Assembly: GCA_001778275.1 (NCBI GenBank)
Contig: MFGM01000017.1
Location: forward strand, 4,308 to 15,532
DNA: 11,225 nt
Reading direction: 5' to 3'
Source of the DNA: Candidatus Falkowbacteria bacterium RIFOXYC2_FULL_48_21
GTDB taxonomy: Bacteria > Patescibacteriota > Patescibacteriia > UBA11705 > JABHMO01
Of the stretch, positions 6,476 to 11,225 are shown piece by piece; position 1 is the stretch's first letter, and every line of letters begins with the position of its first letter. The position numbers and the translations under genes are program-made. The notes under the pieces are model-generated. The model did not search any database, had not been told where the DNA came from, and saw nothing but the letters and a program-made list of their open reading frames with translations.

Positions 6476-6542
6476 AATCGCATTCATCCGAATTTACGAA
6501 TCTTATTTCGACTACGATTCGTAAATTCGGATGAGTGCGATT
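6476..6542. repeat. 27-bp near-perfect inverted repeat (large hairpin)
   Basis: The arms 6476-6502 and 6516-6542 pair at 26 of 27 positions, and the odd pair becomes G-U in RNA on one strand. The loop is 13 nt (6503-6515). Each arm contains ATTCGTAAATTCGGATGA or its complement. Extra CGAATC/GATTCG copies flank it at 6452-6457 and 6561-6566. It lies in the predicted leader of the membrane-protein gene and about 80 bp from the -35 of the Xer-like gene. It may be a mobile palindromic repeat, an RNA leader hairpin or a protein-binding site. Confidence 0.85.
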
Positions 6543-6584
6543 AATTCGTGTTTATATTATGATTCGCATCGCAAGCGATTTATC

Positions 6585-6612
6585 AGATTAGCACCATGTT
6601 TCATTTTGTCAA
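6585..6612 (-). promoter_or_regulatory. Promoter of the membrane-protein gene
   Basis: On the minus strand TTGACA (6607-6612), a 16-nt spacer and the weak -10 TAATCT (6585-6590) preceded by TGC. This resembles the promoter of the 771-aa gene. The predicted start near 6578 gives a leader of about 165 nt that includes the 27-bp inverted repeat. Its -35 lies 8 bp from the -35 of the divergent promoter. Confidence 0.5.
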
Positions 6613-6620
6613 CGCCCCTC

Positions 6621-6649
6621 TTGTTTTTTCTTTTATTGTGTCGTACAAT
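6621..6649 (+). promoter_or_regulatory. Promoter of the Xer-like gene, probably giving a leaderless mRNA
   Basis: TTGTTT (6621-6626), a 17-nt spacer and TACAAT (6644-6649). The -10 ends 9 bp before the ATG at 6659, so transcription should start within about 2-3 nt of the start codon. No Shine-Dalgarno sequence is present, which agrees. It is the only promoter here without TGN before the -10. Confidence 0.6.
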
Positions 6650-6658
6650 ATCGCGGCT

Positions 6659-7534
6659 ATGATAAAAAGACGCATCGTTGAATTTTTGGAGTATTTGGAA
6701 ACGAAAAAACGTCGCGCCTCCCGGACGGTGCGGAATTATGATTTGTATTTGAAAAGATTTCGCTCGTTTGCGGACGCGAAGAAAGTGATTGATGTTTCGG
6801 ACATTACGTCGGACGCGATCGCCAAGTATCAGGCGTGGCTCCGCGCGTTTGTCGTTGACAAGAAACAAATAAAAAGTAACACGATAAATTATCACTTGAT
6901 CGCCCTGCGCGCTTTTCTCAAGTATTTGGTGCACAAAAAATTGTTATTCCTTTCTCCCGCCAAGGTTCGCCTGAATCGCCACGAACGTGGCGTCATGGTC
7001 TGTCTCTGCAAGCCGGAAATGGAAAAGTTGCTCAAGGCGCCGTTTCAATTTGCTTCGGATAAAATTATTCAGATGCGCGACCTGGCGATTTTGGAACTGC
7101 TTTTCTGCACGGGCATGAAAGTTTCGGAATTGGCCGGGTTGAAAAAGCCAGACATTAACGTCGGCAAGCGACAAGTCGTTGTTCATCGCGGTGAAGAAAA
7201 GGAAAGAGCGATCGCGATTACCAACCAAGCCGCTTATTCCGTAACTCAATATTTAAACGCGCGGCGAGATGATGTGCCGGCGCTTTTCATCGGTCACGAT
7301 CGGACGCTTGTTTCACGCAAGACGAAGAAATCGCTCGGCGCATTGACAGGCAGGAGTATCGAGCGCATAGTGGAGAAGTACGCGAGGCTTTGCGGTATTA
7401 ACATCAGGGTTACGCCACAAGTTATTCGCAACACTTTTGCCGCGCGTCAGGTAAAGCGCGGAACGTTGCAAGACGGATTGCAGAGCGAGCTTGGTTGTTC
7501 ATCGGCCAACACGGCGAAACGGTTTTTCGAATAA
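6659..7534 (+). CDS. Tyrosine recombinase (Xer) homologue with a degenerate active site, 291 aa
   Basis: The ATG at 6659 (MIKRRIVEFLEYL) is chosen because it matches the usual Xer N-terminus and follows a -10 box directly. An upstream ATG at 6596 would overlap the promoter. Residues 5-95 match the Xer core-binding domain, and about 110-291 the catalytic domain, at normal family length. The alignment is clear (LLFCTGMKVSELAGL, EEKER, VTPQVIRNTFA, ELGCSS), but key residues are changed. Arg I is Lys154, the His of HxxR is Gln254, the His/Trp position is Cys280, and the nucleophile position is Phe289. There is no tyrosine after residue 254. Lys181 and Arg257 remain. Strand exchange is therefore not expected. 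A DNA-binding or partner role, or early decay, is inferred. No frameshift or internal stop is seen, and promoter and terminator are intact. Confidence 0.9.
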   Translation: MIKRRIVEFLEYLETKKRRASRTVRNYDLYLKRFRSFADAKKVIDVSDITSDAIAKYQAWLRAFVVDKKQIKSNTINYHLIALRAFLKYLVHKKLLFLSPAKVRLNRHERGVMVCLCKPEMEKLLKAPFQFASDKIIQMRDLAILELLFCTGMKVSELAGLKKPDINVGKRQVVVHRGEEKERAIAITNQAAYSVTQYLNARRDDVPALFIGHDRTLVSRKTKKSLGALTGRSIERIVEKYARLCGINIRVTPQVIRNTFAARQVKRGTLQDGLQSELGCSSANTAKRFFE

Positions 7535-7605
7535 TCTTTTCCCGCCGGTCAGTCTACCGCTCCACAGGTTTCAGTTCCGTTTGTTCAAAACGTCCCACCA
7601 GCAAT

Positions 7606-7637
7606 GGCCCCGATCACGCATCGGGGCCGTCTTTTTT
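7606..7637 (+). terminator. Intrinsic terminator of the Xer-like gene
   Basis: A 9-bp stem GGCCCCGAT/ATCGGGGCC (7606-7614 with 7620-7628) with a 5-nt loop is followed by GTCTTTTTTT. Confidence 0.9.
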
Positions 7638-7648
7638 TATATTGCCTA

Positions 7649-7677
7649 TTGACAGTTGCTTTGTCATTTGATTAAAT
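7649..7677 (+). promoter_or_regulatory. Promoter of the 213-aa gene
   Basis: Consensus TTGACA (7649-7654), a 17-nt spacer and TTAAAT (7672-7677) preceded by TGA. The predicted start near 7684 gives a leader of about 37 nt. Confidence 0.65.
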
Positions 7678-7720
7678 GCATCAATGTTTAGTTCTTTTAT
7701 TAACCAAAGGAGGTGTCTCC

Positions 7721-8362
7721 ATGAGAGAACACAAGCAGTTTTTCGGTATTCCGCTGACGGAAAAAGATTGTCTGGGTTGGGTGTTGCAAAATCCGCCGTT
7801 CGAAATCATCGTGAATCGGACGCGTGGGGAGGTGCGCGTGGTCATGACCGATTGGCTCAAGGAACGAGAAGCTTTGGCTCACCTTGCTTGCTTGTTCGTC
7901 GCATTGGCGGACAAGGCGGAGAGGATGGCGGCGGTCAAGCGACCATTCTACGGCGCTGACCAAATGCTTGATGGCGGATCCGGACATTCGCCGCGATCGG
8001 GAAGGTTTCATGATGAGACGCGGCAGTATCATGCCAACCAAGCCAAGGTTGGGGTTGAACTCGATAAATTGTTTGATCAGCTCCCGGCCATTCTCGAAGA
8101 CTGTTGTACCAACGAGCGAAATTTTGAAGCTTACTTTTTGGTCAAACACTTTTTCGACACAGCGGCGGAGTATTGGCCGAGCGAGTTCCAGTCCAAACAA
8201 AAAACAATAAACAAGTTGCTTGGCAAAAATGAATTTGCCCCTTGCCGTGATTTCGCTATTACCGCGGCGAAAGAAGTTTATCAGTATCTGGAAGCGGTGA
8301 CGATGGAATTTTTCAAGCTCAAGTTTAGTCACAAACATCAATTTCTATCCACGCCCGTTTAA
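7721..8362 (+). CDS. Orphan protein, 213 aa, function unknown
   Basis: The start is the ATG at 7721 (MREHKQFFGIPL), 7 nt after AAAGGAGG. The frame extends 15 codons further up across the ribosome site, which is not used. The product looks soluble. A compact N-terminal part (residues 1-45, with PPFEIIVNRTRGEVRVVMTDW, beta-like) precedes a helical, charged remainder with a Gly/Ser/Arg turn near residues 85-100. There is no signal peptide, membrane segment or familiar motif. It stands alone between its own promoter and terminator, immediately upstream of the radical SAM pair. A functional link to that pair is possible but unsupported. Confidence 0.8.
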   Translation: MREHKQFFGIPLTEKDCLGWVLQNPPFEIIVNRTRGEVRVVMTDWLKEREALAHLACLFVALADKAERMAAVKRPFYGADQMLDGGSGHSPRSGRFHDETRQYHANQAKVGVELDKLFDQLPAILEDCCTNERNFEAYFLVKHFFDTAAEYWPSEFQSKQKTINKLLGKNEFAPCRDFAITAAKEVYQYLEAVTMEFFKLKFSHKHQFLSTPV

Positions 8363-8373
8363 TTTCTTCACAC

Positions 8374-8402
8374 AAATCCCAGCTTCACGGTTGGGATTTT
8401 AA
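8374..8402 (+). terminator. Intrinsic terminator of the 213-aa gene
   Basis: An 8-bp stem AAATCCCA/TGGGATTT (8374-8381 with 8392-8399) with a 10-nt loop lies 11 nt after the stop. The T-run is short, TTTT followed by A residues, so it is weaker than the others here. Confidence 0.6.
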
Positions 8403-8415
8403 AAACGCACAAACC

Positions 8416-8444
8416 TTGACAGAATTTTATTTGCATGGTATTTT
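8416..8444 (+). promoter_or_regulatory. Promoter of the radical SAM operon
   Basis: Consensus TTGACA (8416-8421), a 17-nt spacer and TATTTT (8439-8444) preceded by TGG. The predicted start near 8451 gives a leader of about 42 nt ending in a GGGAGG ribosome site at 8482-8487. Confidence 0.7.
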
Positions 8445-8492
8445 TTTGAGTTCCTTAAAATTGAATATGGACCATTTAATTGGGAGGACAGC

Positions 8493-9566
8493 ATGGAATT
8501 TGCCATCAGAGTTACGGATCATTGCAATCTCAATTGTCAGTATTGCTACGCCAGAGTGGCAAAGCCAAAGAACATGAGCGTTGAAACATTGGATCGAGCG
8601 CTGACCGAAGTCGCCGGCTTGTCGGAAGAACCGGTCACCATCAGCTGGACAGGCGGCGAACCGCTGACCATGGGACATGAGTTTTTCGAATCAATCGCGC
8701 GGATTCAATCTCGGCTTGGATCAAACCGGTTTACCAACATTCTGCAATCAAATCTGATTCTGCTCGATGCGCATTATATGCGTTTTTTGATCGAGCAGGG
8801 ATTTCAAGTGCGAACCAGCTTGGATCTGCCGCCCGAAAATCACGATGCTTTGCGACGCGCTGGCGATTTTGCGCGCGCCCTTTGTAGCGTTGTCGCGCTG
8901 AAGTCAGCCGGCGTACCGGTCAATGTTAACACCGTTGTTACGGGTCGAAACATTGATCGCCCGGAAGAGATTTTTGCCTTTTTGAAAAGTATCGGAATCA
9001 CCAGTTTCTCGGTCTCCCGTTTGGTGGAACAAGGCAACGCCACCAATCATCCGGAATTCGCCGTGTATGACAACGCGGCTTTTGGCCAATTTCTCGTGAA
9101 GCTTTTTGATTGCTGGATCGCGGACAAGGAAAAACCGTTGATCGAACGCATTACCCCTCTCGACAAATTACTTGCCGCTTGCCGGCGCGGTTCGCGGGAC
9201 GAAAAGGCAAAGTGTTTCCATTGCCAAAGTCAGATGTTCGCCATTGGACCGGATGGTGCGGTGTTTCCGTCGTGCAACAAGTTTTTTGCGCTGATCGACA
9301 CTTGTCTTGGCAATATTTACGAGACAAGTCTGCGATCGGTGATCGACTCCGAGGCGAGAAGAAAATTTCTCGTCGCCACCAGCGATGTTTCCAATCGAGT
9401 TTGCGGTGAGTGCGAGTACGTGGATTATTGCGAAGGCGGTTGCTATTATATCGCTCACACCGCGCGCGTGAAGGGTGAGGACATGCACACGCGGGAACGG
9501 TTTTGTAAAGGATATTATTTGGTGTTCGAGCGTATCTTGCGCCACCTCAAGGAGGCACGGTCATGA
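8493..9566 (+). CDS. Radical SAM/SPASM-domain protein, 357 aa (peptide or protein modification, anSME-like)
   Basis: The ATG at 8493 follows GGGAGG by 5 nt. The radical SAM core starts at once. CX3CX2C (Cys11, Cys15, Cys18; HCNLNCQYCYAR) binds the 4Fe-4S cluster that cleaves SAM, and GGEP lies at 54-57. The stretch VRTSLDLPPENHDALRRAG (about 107-124) matches the SLDGP-x-x-HD-x-x-R segment typical of anSME-type and related maturases. The C-terminal SPASM region has Cys244, GPDG then Cys261, CX2CX5CX3C at Cys304, 307, 313 and 317, and Cys338, ligands for two further Fe-S clusters in this family. A GX5C in place of GX4C before Cys261 is a small deviation. Its stop overlaps the next start (ATGA, 9563-9566), so the two are co-translated. 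The substrate is unknown. No sulfatase or obvious precursor is seen. Confidence 0.92.
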   Translation: MEFAIRVTDHCNLNCQYCYARVAKPKNMSVETLDRALTEVAGLSEEPVTISWTGGEPLTMGHEFFESIARIQSRLGSNRFTNILQSNLILLDAHYMRFLIEQGFQVRTSLDLPPENHDALRRAGDFARALCSVVALKSAGVPVNVNTVVTGRNIDRPEEIFAFLKSIGITSFSVSRLVEQGNATNHPEFAVYDNAAFGQFLVKLFDCWIADKEKPLIERITPLDKLLAACRRGSRDEKAKCFHCQSQMFAIGPDGAVFPSCNKFFALIDTCLGNIYETSLRSVIDSEARRKFLVATSDVSNRVCGECEYVDYCEGGCYYIAHTARVKGEDMHTRERFCKGYYLVFERILRHLKEARS

Positions 9567-10582
9567 CCGGTGAAAACAAATTGACATGCGTGAAATTCCA
9601 AGTCGGATTCGCGTGCAATCTGGCCTGTTCCTTTTGTCTTGTACAGGAGCAGAACACGACACAAGACCTGTCGATCTCGACCGCTGAACACGCATTAAGT
9701 GATCCTGTTTTGCGTCGTCAGTTGAAACGTGTAGTTATAACCGGAGGCGAGCCGACTATGGGTCGTTATCTGCCGACCACCATGGCTATTGCGCGGTGCG
9801 CCACGGCACTCGGAGCGGAAAGCACCATTTATAGCAATGGTACGTTGCTGACGGACGCAGTTATTCGAAAACTGCACGCGGTCGGGTTGACCGAGATTCG
9901 TCTTTCGCTTTACGAACCGGTTGATTGGGTCAGAATGAAGAAAACGCTGGACGCCATGGAAGAGCACGGTTTTAATCGTTTCATCAAGGTGACGGTGACG
10001 CGGAAGACGTTTTTTCTTTTGCCGGCACTCCTTGAACGATTGCCAAGCTTGCGGCCTAGTAGATTTCAGATCAAGCCGTTCAATCAAACGGGCATTGTAA
10101 AGGTTGACGCGGTTGAAGAAATGACGCCGCGGCAAGTGCTTTCGATGGCGCGTCTCATGCTCGACTATCGTCGCCGCGTGCCATTCAGGGTGGATCTCCT
10201 TCCCTTGTGTTATGAATTTCTCGTCGAGTCGGTACCGGATGAATTTGTCTGCCGATGCAATTGCGGTAAAGGCGGCGAAGGTTACCTCGTAATTAATCCG
10301 AACGGCGATGTGTTGCCTTGTGGCGCTTATGCGCAAACCGTGGGCAATCTCAATTGCGCCGACAGTGTCAGCCTGACCGAAATGTGGAACAAATCATCTT
10401 TTCTTGACACGATTAGAAAAATTGAAAAACAACCGGCTGACGAATGCCATGACTGCGTGCATCTGCGCCAATGTCTTACGAACGATTGCCACAGCACGAC
10501 TTTCAATTTTTACGGCGGATTCACGCGAGGCAATCCGCAGTGTCCGATTTTGGCACGCAAGCGTTTTCCGGCAGAGGGGTAG
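9563..10582 (+). CDS. Second radical SAM/SPASM-domain protein, 339 aa
   Basis: The start ATG at 9563 overlaps the upstream stop, with AAGGAGG inside the end of the previous gene about 8 nt upstream. CX3CX2C sits at Cys18, Cys22 and Cys25 (ACNLACSFC), GGEPT at 61-65, and the YSNGTLLT strand near 90-97 is typical of the fold. The SPASM domain is nearly canonical: Cys234, then GDVLPC with Cys253 (GX4C), then Cys295, Cys298, Cys304 and Cys309 (CX2CX5CX4C, one residue longer than usual in the last gap), and Cys327. Cys230 and Cys232 add a CXCXC cluster. The LTEMWNKSSF segment between the cysteine groups is common in SPASM maturases. It shares the plan but not close sequence with its partner, so the pair probably acts on one substrate in different steps or on two related ones. 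This is inferred. Confidence 0.92.
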   Translation: MTGENKLTCVKFQVGFACNLACSFCLVQEQNTTQDLSISTAEHALSDPVLRRQLKRVVITGGEPTMGRYLPTTMAIARCATALGAESTIYSNGTLLTDAVIRKLHAVGLTEIRLSLYEPVDWVRMKKTLDAMEEHGFNRFIKVTVTRKTFFLLPALLERLPSLRPSRFQIKPFNQTGIVKVDAVEEMTPRQVLSMARLMLDYRRRVPFRVDLLPLCYEFLVESVPDEFVCRCNCGKGGEGYLVINPNGDVLPCGAYAQTVGNLNCADSVSLTEMWNKSSFLDTIRKIEKQPADECHDCVHLRQCLTNDCHSTTFNFYGGFTRGNPQCPILARKRFPAEG

Positions 10583-10607
10583 CGTAAGTCCGTTTCTTCT
10601 TAATAAA

Positions 10608-10640
10608 AAAAGAACATCCGACCTTGTCGGATGTTCTTTT
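10608..10640 (+). terminator. Intrinsic terminator of the radical SAM operon
   Basis: A 15-bp perfect stem (10608-10622 with 10626-10640; AAAAGAACATCCGAC arm) with a 3-nt loop ends in TTTTATTT. The A-rich left flank makes it potentially bidirectional. Confidence 0.9.
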
Positions 10641-10650
10641 ATTTACCGCG

Positions 10651-10679
10651 TTGACTTTGGTAAGCAATTTTGATAGTAT
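10651..10679 (+). promoter_or_regulatory. Promoter of the 82-aa gene
   Basis: TTGACT (10651-10656), a 17-nt spacer and TAGTAT (10674-10679) preceded by TGA. The predicted start near 10686 gives a leader of about 77 nt. It begins 10 bp after the radical SAM operon terminator. Confidence 0.65.
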
Positions 10680-10762
10680 TACAGATGTAGCTTGTTATTT
10701 GAATAAAAAATTAAGAAAAGCGGTCTGGTTCCGCTTGGCGATTTTGGCAAAGGAGAGAAATA

Positions 10763-11011
10763 ATGGAACTTTTGACGGAACAAGAAGCAATGGCGCGTGA
10801 CAAAAGAAATTGGCAATTGATTCGGCATGGCTGTTTTTTTGATTTTGGAGGCGAACGGTTCTTCATCGCCACGCGAGAAATCGACAATGAGACATGGGAA
10901 GTGATCGAGCTGACTCCGAAAAATCGAGAGAGATTGATTCAAGGCCTCGGTGGCACGCGTACCTTTGTCAAGCTTTCCAATGCGTATTCGTATTGTCTGA
11001 ATCTGCATTGA
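10763..11011 (+). CDS. Small orphan protein, 82 aa, function unknown
   Basis: The ATG at 10763 follows AAAGGAGA with normal spacing. The product (MELLTEQEAMARDKRNWQL...) has a charged helical N-terminus, then a beta-like stretch with HGCFFDFGGERFFIATREI, and ends in AYSYCLNLH. It has two cysteines and no signal peptide or membrane helix. I do not recognise it. It is not clearly a PqqD-like recognition domain and lacks the GG-type leader cleavage site of many RiPP precursors. Its place just behind the radical SAM pair makes it a candidate substrate or accessory protein, but the separate promoter and terminator argue that it may be independent. Confidence 0.7.
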   Translation: MELLTEQEAMARDKRNWQLIRHGCFFDFGGERFFIATREIDNETWEVIELTPKNRERLIQGLGGTRTFVKLSNAYSYCLNLH

Positions 11012-11018
11012 CCGCACC

Positions 11019-11047
11019 GGCGTTGCCCAATCGCAACGCCCGTTTTT
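11019..11047 (+). terminator. Intrinsic terminator of the 82-aa gene
   Basis: An 8-bp stem GGCGTTGC/GCAACGCC (11019-11026 with 11033-11040) with a 6-nt loop is followed by CGTTTTTC. It starts 7 nt after the stop. Confidence 0.9.
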
Positions 11048-11074
11048 CTTAGTTTTTCAGCAGGTCACCATAGT

Positions 11075-11136
11075 TTCCGCCTTCGCTAGTCGCCGAGTCG
11101 CAAGCTTCCATCTTCGCTAATCGCCAAACCGCAAGC
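11075..11136. repeat. Two tandem copies of a 31-bp repeat upstream of the tRNA gene
   Basis: Units 11075-11105 and 11106-11136 match at 25 of 31 positions (TTCC..CTTCGCTA.TCGCC....CGCAAGC), and a short third fragment (TTCGGCGG) may follow. It lies between the terminator of the 82-aa gene and the tRNA, so it falls where the tRNA promoter should be. I see no convincing promoter there. Confidence 0.7.
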
Positions 11137-11159
11137 TTCGGCGGACGCGCAGTAGTTAA

Positions 11160-11225
11160 GTCCCCGTAGTTCAACGGATAGAACAACAGCCTTCTAAGCT
11201 GTGGACGAAGGTTCGATTCCTTCCG
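11160..11225 (+). tRNA. trnR: tRNA-Arg (anticodon TCT), 3' end cut by the window
   Basis: The cloverleaf is clear. The 5' acceptor strand is GTCCCCG, followed by TA, then D-stem GTTC/GAAC, anticodon stem ACAGC/GCTGT with loop CTTCTAA (anticodon TCT at 11193-11195), a 4-nt variable region, and T-arm GAAGG-TTCGATT-CCTTC. Only CG of the 3' acceptor strand remains inside the window, about 66 of the expected 72 or so bases before any CCA. It reads AGA codons. Confidence 0.95.

Noticed and set aside
6476..7534. Inverted repeat plus recombinase gene as an intact insertion element
   Set aside because: There is no matching repeat on the far side of the gene and no target duplication, the recombinase lacks its nucleophile, and the gene has normal housekeeping-style promoter and terminator.
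7700..8341. 213-codon minus-strand ORF opposite the 213-aa gene
   Set aside because: It has no ribosome site or promoter, and the plus-strand gene has both, so this is an antisense shadow.
8467..8577. Possible leader or precursor peptide from the ATG at 8467, overlapping the first radical SAM gene
   Set aside because: It lacks a ribosome site and is out of frame inside the real gene start. The peptide looks like a frame shadow.
9695..10336. 213-codon minus-strand ORF opposite the second radical SAM gene
   Set aside because: The plus strand carries unmistakable radical SAM and SPASM motifs, so the antisense frame is a shadow.

Overview
The window reads as a stretch of bacterial chromosome rich in orphan genes. 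It is probably from a small-genome lineage of the Candidate Phyla Radiation (Patescibacteria). That placement is an inference: the Xer-like protein has the wording I associate with CPR Xer proteins, most genes match no family I recognise, Shine-Dalgarno sites are strong (AAGGAGG type), and nearly every gene is its own transcription unit with a hairpin terminator. The standard genetic code fits throughout, with TGA used as stop.

Layout. Positions 1-808 (+) hold the end of an unknown gene that is split by an apparent -1 frameshift near 564-566. Positions 1020-6413 hold four minus-strand genes, each transcribed on its own: a 771-aa orphan protein; a 218-aa protein with a four-cysteine zinc-ribbon-like motif and a C-terminal helix-turn-helix-like segment; a 243-aa orphan with a structured leader; and a 259-aa protein with two N-terminal membrane helices. 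A divergent promoter pair at 6585-6649 separates the last of these from a plus-strand series: a tyrosine-recombinase (Xer) homologue whose active site has decayed, a 213-aa orphan, a translationally coupled pair of radical SAM/SPASM proteins, and an 82-aa orphan. A tRNA-Arg(TCT) gene is cut by the right window edge.

Functional reading. The two radical SAM genes (8493-10582) are the best candidate for an undescribed system. Both carry the CX3CX2C cluster site and a SPASM-type cysteine set, the hallmark of peptide- or protein-modifying enzymes, and they overlap by four bases (ATGA). No RiPP precursor sits inside the operon. The nearest small gene is the 82-aa ORF just downstream, which has its own promoter. 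The second notable gene is the Xer homologue: a full-length fold with its own promoter and terminator, but the nucleophilic Tyr, the first Arg and two His-type positions are replaced.

Regulation and repeats. Seven of the eight promoters I can place share a TTGACA-like -35, a 15-17 nt spacer and a TGN extension directly before the -10. The eighth, in front of the Xer-like gene, lacks TGN and would give an essentially leaderless mRNA. Intergenic gaps hold a 27-bp near-perfect inverted repeat (6476-6542), two looser inverted repeats, a 5'-terminal leader hairpin, and three short tandem-repeat patches.
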